From positions 1 to 47,841 of the forward strand of contig CAZEFK010000018.1 of the NCBI GenBank assembly GCA_964511405.1: a stretch of DNA of 47,841 bases, read 5' to 3'. Positions within the stretch are counted from its first letter, which is position 1. Every line of letters starts with the position of its first letter. The notes under the pieces are model-generated. The model saw nothing but the letters and a program-made list of their open reading frames with translations. It did no database searches and was not told the DNA's origin. The position numbers were made by a program, and so were the translations under genes. This stretch comes from CAZEFK01 sp964511405 (GTDB lineage: Bacteria > Pseudomonadota > Alphaproteobacteria > Elsterales > Elsteraceae). Shown here in pieces: positions 22,353 to 30,347 of this stretch.

Positions 22353-23258
22353 ATGGCACGCGCACCAAGTCGCCCCGCAGCCGTACCCCCGCCTCTGGTC
22401 CTGTCCCGCGACGATAAGGTCAGGGTCGTCGGGCGCCTGAAGCGCTGCATCGAGGAACTTGAGGCTTTCGATCCGAACTGCCTTCAGCAGCGGAACGATC
22501 CACGCGTAATGGCACTAGAGGCTCGCATTGCTGACGTGCTCGCCGCAGCGCTCGGGGACGGCACGGACCGGCACCGGCGCTATTCCCGCGCCTCCCAATT
22601 GGACAAAGGGGGATGGTCCATGGTCTTTGGTGGGCATGAGCCGAGCCAGGCGCAAATTGCCGCCGAGGCACGGCGGTACGTGACGAATGGGAAGCAGGAA
22701 GCCCTCGCTCTACTCAATCAGCTCGTCGCGAACTTTGAAGAAGAGCTGGCCGACGAATCGGACCGGCCAGCCGAGATCGCGTCCGGTCAGCGGCCGGCCG
22801 CAGCCGGCAATCGAAAAGTGTTCGTCATTCATGGCCATGACGACGGCGCACGCGAAGCTGTCGCCCGGTTCTTGGAAAGGCTGGACCTGATGCCAGTGGT
22901 CCTGCACGAACAAGCGAGTGCCAACCGGACCATCATCGAAAAGATCGAGCACCATAGCGACGTCGGCTTCGCCGTGGTGCTGCTGACTCCGGACGACATG
23001 GGCCGGTCCGCAAGCTCCGAAGAGACGCTGCGGCCGCGCGCTCGCCAGAACGTCATCCTGGAGCTGGGCTATTTCATCGGCCTCCTCGGGCGAAAACATG
23101 TCTGCGCGCTGAGGCGCGGCGACGTCGAGATCCCGTCCGACTTCAGCGGCGTGGTGTACGTCCCGTTCGACAATGGGCGTGATTGGCAAATGACACTGGG
23201 TGGTGAGCTGCAGGAAGCCGGCTACGATATCGATTGGAACAAGGTCATGAAGGGATGA
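22353..23258 (+). CDS. Nucleotide-binding protein with C-terminal TIR-like domain (CAP12/Pycsar type)
   Basis: The 301-residue protein has a helical N-terminal region (RLKRCIEELEAFDPN, later VANFEEELADES) and from about residue 154 the TIR-like domain: KVFVIHGHDDGAREAVARFL, VVLLTPDDMG and NVILELGYFIGLLGR with Glu237 at the position of the catalytic glutamate of TIR NADases. This domain serves as an NAD-degrading effector in anti-phage systems, and standalone copies of this architecture are common. No cyclase gene is adjacent, so its trigger is unknown. GGAG lies eight bases before the ATG. A four-base overlap joins it to the short frame that follows. Confidence 0.85.
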   Translation: MARAPSRPAAVPPPLVLSRDDKVRVVGRLKRCIEELEAFDPNCLQQRNDPRVMALEARIADVLAAALGDGTDRHRRYSRASQLDKGGWSMVFGGHEPSQAQIAAEARRYVTNGKQEALALLNQLVANFEEELADESDRPAEIASGQRPAAAGNRKVFVIHGHDDGAREAVARFLERLDLMPVVLHEQASANRTIIEKIEHHSDVGFAVVLLTPDDMGRSASSEETLRPRARQNVILELGYFIGLLGRKHVCALRRGDVEIPSDFSGVVYVPFDNGRDWQMTLGGELQEAGYDIDWNKVMKG

Positions 23259-23347
23259 GCCGCGCGCTGGTTCCGGTGGTCGGCGCCTCGCTGCCGGCAG
23301 CCAATGCCGGCGAGCTGGTGGTGCCGGTCGAAAAGATCGGGATCTAG
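23255..23347 (+). pseudogene. Short frame, possible remnant of a HIRAN-type gene
   Basis: Thirty codons overlap the TIR-like gene as ATGA and read MSRALVPVVGASLPAANAG, then ELVVPVEKIGI and TAG. The first part resembles the N-terminus of HIRAN-domain proteins (VVGAS followed by N-A), but the conserved PGEPVEL-type core is absent, so it looks like a deleted remnant. It could also be a real tiny coupled gene. The recognition is from memory of the motif and is tentative. Confidence 0.35.
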
Positions 23348-23351
23348 CGCA

Positions 23352-24164
23352 ATGATTCAGATCAGGGCGGCCTATGATGACGCTGGGACCCACAAAAATA
23401 GCGAAGCCGTGGTCATAGGGGAGCTTATTGGGTCGGCCGAACAATGGGATAGATTCGAGCGCGCTTGGGCCGCCAAATTGGCGCAGCCACTTCCAGGAAA
23501 GCCGCCGCTCAGCAAGTTTCACCTGGCAGAGTGCAACTCAAAAGCGGGTGAATTCGTCAGCTATTCCGAAGCAGAACAAAATGCCGTGATTCACGATTTC
23601 CGACGCATCATTATCGACGCCAAACTCACCAGCGTCGCCGCCGCGATCGAGAAACGAGCTTGGGATGAGCTGGTTGTCGAACCATATTCCGCGACGCTCG
23701 GGTCTCAGGCAGACCGTCCACTCATCCCCTTGTCCGAATTCCCCAGGCCACCTCTCGCCTTGGGAAGGTGCCTGGAGAACAGCATTGCTCAGACCATCCG
23801 GATCGCTATTGGGCCCGCGACACCGGGCGCAGTAATTTCCGCCGTGATCGACCAGGGCATCCGTAACATCGACACTCAGAAGGTGGTCGACGGATTTGGC
23901 CGACCGCCTTGGAATTCGCATATGCCCGATATCGATTGGGCGCAGGTAACGAATTCGTTGCCCCTGCAAGGCGCCGATATTGTGGCGACCGAGAGTTATT
24001 GGCACGCCATTCAAGTGCTACGAAAGGGAGTGGGCGCTCAACCACGGCCGCACCTGCGACACTATCTCGACAACATGCTCGCCCAGGGCCTTATCGTGAC
24101 CCGCACAGAGATCGCCGAGATGTTGAGGACGAACTTCGACGATCAGAGGCGCCGGCGGGTGTGA
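23352..24164 (+). CDS. DUF3800-like protein, possible RNase H-fold
   Basis: The 270-residue soluble protein resembles DUF3800: an acidic start IRAAYDDAGTHKNSEAVVIG, a Trp-rich helix SAEQWDRFERAWAAKL, FHLAECNSK, and a second acidic segment ISAVIDQGIRNID late in the fold. Members often occur in defence islands and mobile elements; the activity is generally undetermined, with a nuclease-like fold suggested. No convincing ribosome site precedes ATG 23352. It follows the TIR-like gene and its short overlapping frame on the same strand, in the low-GC island. The family call is by pattern only. Confidence 0.62.
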   Translation: MIQIRAAYDDAGTHKNSEAVVIGELIGSAEQWDRFERAWAAKLAQPLPGKPPLSKFHLAECNSKAGEFVSYSEAEQNAVIHDFRRIIIDAKLTSVAAAIEKRAWDELVVEPYSATLGSQADRPLIPLSEFPRPPLALGRCLENSIAQTIRIAIGPATPGAVISAVIDQGIRNIDTQKVVDGFGRPPWNSHMPDIDWAQVTNSLPLQGADIVATESYWHAIQVLRKGVGAQPRPHLRHYLDNMLAQGLIVTRTEIAEMLRTNFDDQRRRRV

Positions 24165-24513
24165 CCCAGGGCGCTTGACTCGCGTCGATCGAGCTCGGTG
24201 CGGTCGAATGCGCCGACGGCCGCCGGTATCTGTGACGAGCGCTACGGCCGGCCAGTGGGTGAGCTGATCTTCGCGGAAGCTGAGCGCGAGCAGCGGCGGC
24301 GGGAGGGCACAAAGTGACCCGGGGGCCCGCCTGTCGGTAGCATCCCCGGCCTTCCCCGTCTGGGCCAAGCCTACAAGGTCGCCCGAGGCCCGATCAAAGC
24401 CCGCCGGACCGGCGAGCCGGATCGTCGGTGTTCCGCCCTGCCCGTGGATGCCGCGATCGGTGCCCCCGTACCATGTTCAGCGCGGCCCGCGGGCCGCACC
24501 GAAGTGGGAGAGC
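24165..24513. other. Gene-poor region with decayed coding sequence
   Basis: No intact gene was found. Around 24178-24317 two overlapping frames read like broken protein (VECADGRRY in one, CDERYGRPVGELIFAEAERE in another, ending in TGA at 24315-24317), suggesting a frameshifted remnant. GC content rises to the level of the flank from about 24320. A perfect 16-bp palindrome, GCGGCCCGCGGGCCGC, lies at 24482-24497 just ahead of the lipoprotein gene. Confidence 0.5.
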
Positions 24514-24864
24514 ATGATGCGGGGTCGGTGGGCAGCGATGGCGGCGGCGGTGATCCTTCTCGGCGGCTGCGTGGTCCAGGAGCGGCCGGTGGAGCGGGTC
24601 GTGGTGCGCGAGCCGCCCCCGCCGCCGCCGGTCGAGCAGGTCGTGATCCGGGTGCCGCCGCCGGCGCCGATCGTCGAGGTCGAGCCGGCACCGCGGCCGG
24701 GCTTCGTCTGGACCCGCGGCTACTGGCGCTGGGACGGCCACCGCCATGTCTGGGTCGGCGGCCATTGGGAGCCCGTGCGCGTCGGCTACCACTACCAGCA
24801 CCCGCATTGGGAGCGGCACGGCGACGACTGGCACTTCGCCGCCGGCTTCTGGGTGCACGACTGA
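24514..24864 (+). CDS. YXWGXW-type outer-membrane lipoprotein
   Basis: The 116-residue precursor has the lipobox ILLGGC, predicting lipid attachment at Cys19, then a Pro/Val-rich tether (REPPPPPPVEQ, RVPPPAP) and a Trp/Tyr/His-rich tail: RGYWRWDGHRHVWVGGHWEP, HPHWERHGDDWHF, GFWVHD. These are copies of the YXWGXW-like repeat of small proteobacterial lipoproteins, whose function is unknown. ATG 24514 has GGGAG upstream; an in-frame ATG at 24448 would bury the signal peptide. It converges on the hydrolase gene with three bases between. Confidence 0.82.
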   Translation: MMRGRWAAMAAAVILLGGCVVQERPVERVVVREPPPPPPVEQVVIRVPPPAPIVEVEPAPRPGFVWTRGYWRWDGHRHVWVGGHWEPVRVGYHYQHPHWERHGDDWHFAAGFWVHD

Positions 24865-24867
24865 CCG

Positions 24868-25986
24868 TTACAGGATCGCGGCGTGCACCAGGTTGCACAC
24901 CGTGTCCATGCGCCGGCTGTGCCAGGGCTCGACCTGAAGGCAGTTGGTGACATAGGCGAAGGAGACGCCGGAGTCCGGGTCGCCCCAGGCGATCGAGCTG
25001 CCGGCGCCGCCATGGCCGAAGGTCGCGGGCGCGGCGAAGGCGCCGAGCCCGCTCGCGGGCTCGTCGGAGCCGCGCAGATAGGGGCCGATCGCGCGATGCA
25101 CGGCGATGCCGGCGGGATCGGTCTTGCCCGGCGTCCAATCGCGGAGGGCGTAGGCGAGGGTGCGCGGCGACAGCACCCGGCGGCCGCCGAGCGCGCCGCC
25201 GGCCAGGATCATCTGATAGAAGGCGGCCAGGCCGCGCGCCGTGCCGAAACCGCCGCCGCCCGGCGTGCCGGCCATGCGGAAGTCGGGTTCGCAGTCGGTC
25301 GCGTCGCGGCGGTAGCCCTGGGGATCGGGATGCAGCATGTCGGCGCAGCGGCCGAGCGCCGCCTCCGGCACTCCCAGCATCAGGTCGTCGTCAAGGCCGA
25401 GCGGCGCCAGCAGGGCGTCGCGCAGGGACCGGCGATAGTCCTGGCCGGTCAGGGCTTCGATCAGCACCGCCGCGGTCCAGTGGGCGGCGCTGGGGTGGTA
25501 GACGAAGCGCGAGCCGGGCGTCCATTCCAGCCCGATGTCCGAGACGACCCGGCGCAGCAGCTCATGATCGGTCCAAGCCGGCTTCGGGATGGTCGCGCTC
25601 GGGAAGCCGGCCTGGTGGGTCATGAGCTGCAGGACCGTGATCTCGCCCTTGCCGTTGCGGGCGAACTCCGGAACATGGTCGGCGATGCGGTCGGTGAAGC
25701 GCAGCGCACCCTGCTCGGCCAGCAGCCACAGCCCGGCTGCCGTGATCACCTTGGTGTTGGAATAGAGCAGCCACAGGGTGTCGGGGCGGGCCGAGGCCGG
25801 CGGCGTCACCGATGCGGCGCCGAAGGTGCGGTCGAAGACCAGCCGGCCATGGCGCGCGATCGCCACCTGGGCGCCGGGATGGCGCCCGTCGCCGATGTGG
25901 CGCTCGATCAGGGCGGCCAGGCGCTCGAGCTGGTCGGTGCGCAGGCCGCACTCGGCCGGCGCCGCGGGAGCGAGGGGAACGGGCAT
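24868..25986 (-). CDS. Serine hydrolase of the beta-lactamase/EstB family
   Basis: The 372-residue protein has the class C beta-lactamase/esterase fold. The nucleophile motif S-x-x-K is seen as LLYSNTKVITAAG; the Tyr motif is FVYHPSAAHW where penicillin-binding relatives have YxN; the third motif is FGHGGAGSS. Such enzymes act as esterases or peptidases and seldom as true beta-lactamases. No signal peptide is evident, so it is probably cytoplasmic. Only ATG 25986 gives the complete fold; GGAG is present upstream on the minus strand. It is not clearly in an operon. Confidence 0.87.
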   Translation of the reverse strand: MPVPLAPAAPAECGLRTDQLERLAALIERHIGDGRHPGAQVAIARHGRLVFDRTFGAASVTPPASARPDTLWLLYSNTKVITAAGLWLLAEQGALRFTDRIADHVPEFARNGKGEITVLQLMTHQAGFPSATIPKPAWTDHELLRRVVSDIGLEWTPGSRFVYHPSAAHWTAAVLIEALTGQDYRRSLRDALLAPLGLDDDLMLGVPEAALGRCADMLHPDPQGYRRDATDCEPDFRMAGTPGGGGFGTARGLAAFYQMILAGGALGGRRVLSPRTLAYALRDWTPGKTDPAGIAVHRAIGPYLRGSDEPASGLGAFAAPATFGHGGAGSSIAWGDPDSGVSFAYVTNCLQVEPWHSRRMDTVCNLVHAAIL

Positions 25987-26047
25987 CGGGATCCTCCGGA
26001 AACCGATGCCCAGCCTGCCGCCGCCGCGGGTGCCGGATCAAGGCCGC

Positions 26048-27484
26048 TCAGAAGCCGGCGCGCCGCTCCGCCAGGCCCGCGAGCAGCGCGTGGTCGAGCG
26101 GGTTGACGCGGGCGTTGCGCACGTCGGTGTTGACCGCCAGGTAGCCGGCGGCGTTGAAGCTGGCGCCGATCTGCCGGCCTTCCAGATAGCCCGTGGTCTC
26201 GTAGTGCATCAGCGGGTCGATGTTGGCGGCGCGCACGTCGGGATTGGCCGCCAGGTACTGGCTGACATTGAACAGGGCGTTGGGGTTGCGCCCCTCCCGC
26301 CAGCCGGTCTGGCGGTAATGGGTCAGGGGATCGATCCCGGCGGCGGCGACGTCGGGGTTCTGCATCAGATAGTAGGTGCGGTCGAAGCCGCCGGAAATGC
26401 CGGTGGTGCCGCCGGCCGCGGCGTCGTCGGTCTCCGACGTGGTCGGGGTGATCGACAGGGTCAGGGTCTTGTCCGCGAACTGCAGGGTCTGGACGTTGCG
26501 CAGATAGTCGTTGGTGGTGCCGTCCAGGCTTTTCACCCGGGCGCGATTGCCCAGGATCAGGATGCTGTAGTTCGCGCTCGCGCCGCCGAAGATGGCGGTG
26601 TTGGCGCCGCCGCGGCCGTCGATGATGTCGGTGCCGCTGCCGCCCGTGAAGGTGTCGTTGCCGGCACCGCCGACCAGCGTGTCTTTACCGGTGCCGCCGA
26701 CCAGCGAGTCGTTGCCGTCCCCGCCGGCGAGGAAGCAGCCGGCATTGGAGCCGATCAGCGTGTCGGCGAACTTCGAGCCGCGCACGCCCTGGATGTTGGC
26801 GAGGGTGTCGGTGCCGCCCCAGGGGTTGGTCGCGGTGCCGGTCGACAGGTTGACCAGGGCGCCGCCGACCGCGCCGTTGCTGGTGTCGGCCAGGCCGTAG
26901 TTCAGGATGGTGAAGCCGCCGCCGCCGGTGATCGTGTTGCTGCCGGGGCCGCCGCCCAGCATGTCGTTGCCGGACCCGCCGATGATGACGTCGTTGCCCG
27001 GCCCGCCCATCAGGCGCTCGACATTGGTCAGCTGGTCGGTGACGCCGTCATGGCTGACCGTGCCCGTCGCCAGATTCGCGACGATCGCGGTCTTGCTGCC
27101 CATGTAGGTGACCTGCTGGTCGGGATAGTTGAGGCCCCAGCCGTTCATGCGCGGGTTGGCGTCGCCGATCACGGTGTTGGCGCCGGTGCCGGCCTGGATG
27201 TCCAGGTAGCGGCCCGGAAAGCCGCGCATGTCGTAGCTGTCGCCGTTGTTGGAGCCGATGACATACAGATAATCGCCCGGCGGGGTTTCCCAGCCGGTGA
27301 TGGTGTCGGTGCCGATGGCGCCTTTGGTGACGACGCCGGTGCCGGCGGTCAGCGACAGGGCATTGGGCAAGCCTTGATAGCTGATCGTGTCCTGTCCCGC
27401 GCCGCCCAGGTTGATGACGAAGCTGCCCTGGCTGGTGCCGAGCTGGAAGCGGTCGTTGCCGGGTGTGCCATTCAAGATGGTCAT
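26048..27484 (-). CDS. RTX-type calcium-binding protein with C-terminal NPDV repeats
   Basis: The 478-residue protein contains two clusters of nonapeptide RTX repeats that bind calcium (GGPGNDVIIGGSGNDMLGGG and GGDGNDSLVGGTGKDTLVGG) and begins MTILNGTPGNDRF. The C-terminal 110 residues hold three repeats of about 45 residues: YYLMQNPDVAAAGIDPLTHY, QYLAANPDVRAANIDPLMHY and GYLAVNTDVRNARVNPLDHA. It lacks an N-terminal signal, consistent with type I secretion, but no such exporter is in the window. ATG 27484 has GAGAG upstream and the fold starts there; a longer frame from 27607 is basic and unrelated. The function is unknown: adhesin, surface layer or secreted matrix. Confidence 0.86.
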   Translation of the reverse strand: MTILNGTPGNDRFQLGTSQGSFVINLGGAGQDTISYQGLPNALSLTAGTGVVTKGAIGTDTITGWETPPGDYLYVIGSNNGDSYDMRGFPGRYLDIQAGTGANTVIGDANPRMNGWGLNYPDQQVTYMGSKTAIVANLATGTVSHDGVTDQLTNVERLMGGPGNDVIIGGSGNDMLGGGPGSNTITGGGGFTILNYGLADTSNGAVGGALVNLSTGTATNPWGGTDTLANIQGVRGSKFADTLIGSNAGCFLAGGDGNDSLVGGTGKDTLVGGAGNDTFTGGSGTDIIDGRGGANTAIFGGASANYSILILGNRARVKSLDGTTNDYLRNVQTLQFADKTLTLSITPTTSETDDAAAGGTTGISGGFDRTYYLMQNPDVAAAGIDPLTHYRQTGWREGRNPNALFNVSQYLAANPDVRAANIDPLMHYETTGYLEGRQIGASFNAAGYLAVNTDVRNARVNPLDHALLAGLAERRAGF

Positions 27485-27720
27485 GGCTTCTCTCAAGAAG
27501 GGGGTCTGTCTTCTTCTCGTTCTTCGGAGAAAACTATTGCCGCATCCCCGTCGCAAAAAATAAATTTCAGAGCAGGCAATAAATTCCCAGTGTCGAATGC
27601 TTGCCAATGGCGGGTGTCGACTGACCGCGATGCCCCGCTTATGCTACGGCGCTGGGGGTCGTCTCATCCCCGCCCGCGTCCGGCTTGACGGCGGGCCGAG
27701 ACCGGCGCCCTTCTGTCGCC
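27485..27720. promoter_or_regulatory. AT-rich leader upstream of the RTX gene
   Basis: The 236-bp gap between divergent genes includes an AT-rich patch (about 27525-27595, with AAAAAATAAATTT) that contrasts with the surrounding GC-rich DNA and probably carries the RTX promoter. No single promoter could be assigned with confidence. Confidence 0.4.
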
Positions 27721-28866
27721 ATGCTCACGGCCCAAGACTGGCTCGACCGCGGCAAGGACCTGCAGGCCCATGGCCGCTCCGCCGATGCGCTCGCCAGCTA
27801 TGCCGAGGCGGCACGGCTCGGCGGCGAGACGCCGGAGCTACTGGCGCGCATGGCGGCGTCCCATGTCGACCGACGCCAGTTCGACGAGGCGTTCCAGCGG
27901 CTGGACCGGGCGCTGGCGCTCGATCCCGCGGCGCCCTATGCCCATCTCGTCCGGGGCCGGCTGCTGATCCGCCTGGGCCACCTGCGCGACGGGGCGGCCG
28001 AGTCCGAGTGGCGCTGGCGGATGCCGGGCGCCCCCGATTTCGGCTTTCGGCAGCCGCGCTGGCAGGGCGAGCCGCTGGCCGGCCGGACCCTGCTGGCGAT
28101 CGGCGAGGCCGGGCTCGGCGACATGCTGCAGGCCGCCCGCTACCTGGTCCGAGCCGCCCGCGACGGCGCCCGCGTGCTGGTGACGGCGCCGGCGCCGCTG
28201 CAGCGGCTGTTCCAGCGCCTGCCCGGGGTGGCTGGTGTGCTAGGCCAGGGCGACCCGCTGCCGCCGTTCGATCTGTGGACCACCACGGGCAGTCTGGCCG
28301 CCGGGTTCGCCGACGATCTCGCCGGCATCCCGGCCGAGGTGCCCTATGTCGCGCCCGATCCGGCGCTGGTCGCGGCCTGGGGCGCGCGGCTTGCCGCCGC
28401 CGGGCCCGCCCGGCGGCGCATCGGCATCGCCTGGGCCGGTGGCCGGCGCGACCACATTCCGGGTTCGGTGCTGTTCAACAGCCACCGCTCGCTGCCGCTC
28501 GGCGCCCTGGCGCCGCTGTGGCAGCAGCCGGGGACCGCGGTCTGGGCGCTGCAGCAGGGGCCGGCCCTGAGCGAGGGCGACGGCATCGCCGCGGTGCGGC
28601 GGCCCGACATCGGGGACATGGCCGACACCGCGGCGATCATGGCCCATCTCGACCTGGTCGTGACGGTCGACACCTCGGTCGCCCACCTGGCCGGCGCCAC
28701 CGGGCGGCCAGTGCTGGTCATGCTCCACGCCACCCATTGCGAGCGCTGGATGGTCGACCGGCCGGATTCGCCTTGGTACCCGACCATGCGGCTGATCCGC
28801 CAGCCGACCCTGGGCGACTGGCCGCCGGTGGTCGAAGCCGTGGTCCGCGCCGTCTCCGGTCAGTGA
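27721..28866 (+). CDS. TPR protein with C-terminal glycosyltransferase-9-like domain
   Basis: The 381-residue protein starts with tetratricopeptide-like helices (about 1-90: WLDRGKDLQAHGRSADALAS, FQRLDRALALDPAAPYAHL) and continues into a heptosyltransferase-like fold (TLLAIGEAGLGDMLQAARYL, later VVTVDTSVAHLAGATGRPV). Proteins of this design are thought to modify glycans or exported proteins; acceptor and donor are unknown. ATG 27721 is chosen because the TPR begins right after it; the frame is open from 27685. It follows the RTX gene divergently and could act on secreted products, but that is speculation. Confidence 0.85.
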   Translation: MLTAQDWLDRGKDLQAHGRSADALASYAEAARLGGETPELLARMAASHVDRRQFDEAFQRLDRALALDPAAPYAHLVRGRLLIRLGHLRDGAAESEWRWRMPGAPDFGFRQPRWQGEPLAGRTLLAIGEAGLGDMLQAARYLVRAARDGARVLVTAPAPLQRLFQRLPGVAGVLGQGDPLPPFDLWTTTGSLAAGFADDLAGIPAEVPYVAPDPALVAAWGARLAAAGPARRRIGIAWAGGRRDHIPGSVLFNSHRSLPLGALAPLWQQPGTAVWALQQGPALSEGDGIAAVRRPDIGDMADTAAIMAHLDLVVTVDTSVAHLAGATGRPVLVMLHATHCERWMVDRPDSPWYPTMRLIRQPTLGDWPPVVEAVVRAVSGQ

Positions 28867-29075
28867 TCGACGAGGCGCGGCCCGCAGTCATGGCCGGGCG
28901 GCTCGCCATCGATCGCCCGGAACAGGACGCCGATTTCGGTCAGCAGGTCGTAGAGCGGCGGCAGATCGCGGGGCGACCGCACCTGCCCCAGCCGGTCGAC
29001 CACGGCGTCGAGCAGGGCATCGATGCGGCCGAGCGCGTCGGCGCGATCGACCAGGTCGTGCAAGGCGAGGGACAT
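28860..29075 (-). CDS. Small helical hypothetical protein, 71 residues
   Basis: The protein is leucine- and aspartate-rich and probably helical, beginning MSLALHDLVDRADALGRIDA. GGGAG lies at normal distance before the ATG. It aligns with the next small upstream gene (ALGRIDALLDAVVDRL against ALDRVDEIMEALDERL), so the two look like tandem paralogues, and they are separated by 22 bases. The family is unknown. Its stop overlaps the end of the convergent TPR gene. Confidence 0.6.
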   Translation of the reverse strand: MSLALHDLVDRADALGRIDALLDAVVDRLGQVRSPRDLPPLYDLLTEIGVLFRAIDGEPPGHDCGPRLVDH

Positions 29076-29097
29076 CGGGGATCTCCCAGGACGGGGA

Positions 29098-29280
29098 TCA
29101 GTGCAGCCGCGACAGCGCGTCCAACAGGTCGTTGGCCTCGTCGACCAGCAGCCGGAAGCGCTCGATGTCGGTCCGAGTCGGCAGCGGCGGCAGACGCTCG
29201 TCCAGCGCCTCCATGATTTCGTCGACCCGGTCGAGGGCGGTCATGCGGGTCATGAATACGGATACGAGTTCGGATTCCAT
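29098..29280 (-). CDS. Small helical hypothetical protein, 60 residues
   Basis: The protein starts MESELVSVFMTRMTALDRVD and ends LLVDEANDLLDALSRLH, with heptad-like leucines. GGAGG precedes the ATG by seven bases, a strong ribosome site. It is a likely paralogue of the 71-residue protein encoded just downstream, and the pair would be a two-gene transcript. No known domain is recognised. Confidence 0.6.
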   Translation of the reverse strand: MESELVSVFMTRMTALDRVDEIMEALDERLPPLPTRTDIERFRLLVDEANDLLDALSRLH

Positions 29281-29405
29281 GGCGGGCCTCCGTCGGTGAA
29301 ACCGCGGCCGGGCCGCAGCCCGTCGACAATGGCCCGCCGCCGTCCCGGCGGCGTCCGCAAGCGCCTCAAAAAAGCATCAAAATGTGGCGAGCGCGCCGCG
29401 CCGCT

Positions 29406-30314
29406 TTAGGAGGGCAGCGTCGCCGCCAGCGCCGCGATCGCGTCGCGACCCGCGAGCGCCGGCACCACACCGCGGGCGGTGCAGGCCAGCGAACCGGCGG
29501 CGACGCCCCAGCGCGCGGCCTCGGCTAGGTCGCCGGTCTCGGCCAGGCGCACGACGAAGGCCCCGACGAAGGCGTCACCGGCGCCGGTGGTATCGACGGC
29601 CTGGACCGGCGGCGGCGCCACCAGCCGGGGTGCCTGGCCGCGCTCGAACAACATGACGCCGCGGGCGCCGGCGGTGACCACGGCGGCGCGGCGGACGCGG
29701 CCCAGGAGCGCGGCGCCGGCCGCCTCCAGCCCGTCACTGCCGCTCAGCGCTGCGGCTTCGGTCTCGTTCGGGATCACGATGTCGATGCCGTCCCACAAGC
29801 CGTCCGGCACCGCGGCTGCCGGCGCCGGGTTGAACACCGTCAGGCCGGTCGCGGCGGCGAAGGCTGCGGCCGTGGTCTCGACCGGGGTCTCGAGCTGGGC
29901 CAGCACCACCGCCGCCTCGGCCAGCGCCGGGCAGGCGGCGAGGGCGGTGGGCGCCAGGCGGCGATTGGCTCCGGGATCGATGATGATCTGGTTCTCGCCC
30001 GCCGCATCAACGGTGATCATGGCGATGCCGGTCGGCTGCCCGGCGTCCACCGTCACCGCGCGCACATCGATGCCCTCGGCCGCCCACATCTCGCGCGCCG
30101 CGGCGCCGGCCGGATCGGCGCCGACCGCGGCGACCAGCGCCACGCGGCCGCCGACCCGCGCCGCCTGGACCGCCTGGTTGCTGCCCTTGCCGCCATGGGC
30201 ACGCAGGAAACCGTGGCCGGTGCGCGTTTCGCCCGGCCGCGGGAAGCGGTCGACCGAGATGATCTGGTCGCTCATGTAGCTGCCGACGACCGCGATCAGC
30301 GGGGCGCTGGCCAT
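29406..30314 (-). CDS. rbsK: Ribokinase
   Basis: The 302-residue PfkB-family kinase makes ribose 5-phosphate from ribose. Both signatures are present: FLRAHGGKGSNQAVQAARVG (residues about 37-56) and VDTTGAGDAFVGAF with the catalytic Asp, together with IAMITVDAAGENQIIIDPGA, which is typical of ribokinases. It stands alone, without a ribose transporter. It could also use ribose released by PsuG-linked pathways, but that link is only thematic. GGAGG lies before the ATG at 30314. Other PfkB sugar kinases are possible but less likely. Confidence 0.9.
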   Translation of the reverse strand: MASAPLIAVVGSYMSDQIISVDRFPRPGETRTGHGFLRAHGGKGSNQAVQAARVGGRVALVAAVGADPAGAAAREMWAAEGIDVRAVTVDAGQPTGIAMITVDAAGENQIIIDPGANRRLAPTALAACPALAEAAVVLAQLETPVETTAAAFAAATGLTVFNPAPAAAVPDGLWDGIDIVIPNETEAAALSGSDGLEAAGAALLGRVRRAAVVTAGARGVMLFERGQAPRLVAPPPVQAVDTTGAGDAFVGAFVVRLAETGDLAEAARWGVAAGSLACTARGVVPALAGRDAIAALAATLPS

Positions 30315-30347
30315 GGCTGGGCCCTCCCTTTCCGTAGCGGGAGCGAT

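Noticed and set aside
21221..23258. Complete CBASS or Pycsar operon
   Set aside because: The TIR-like effector is present, but no cyclase, Cap2/Cap3 or HORMA-type gene lies nearby; the neighbouring pair is an ordinary toxin-antitoxin system.
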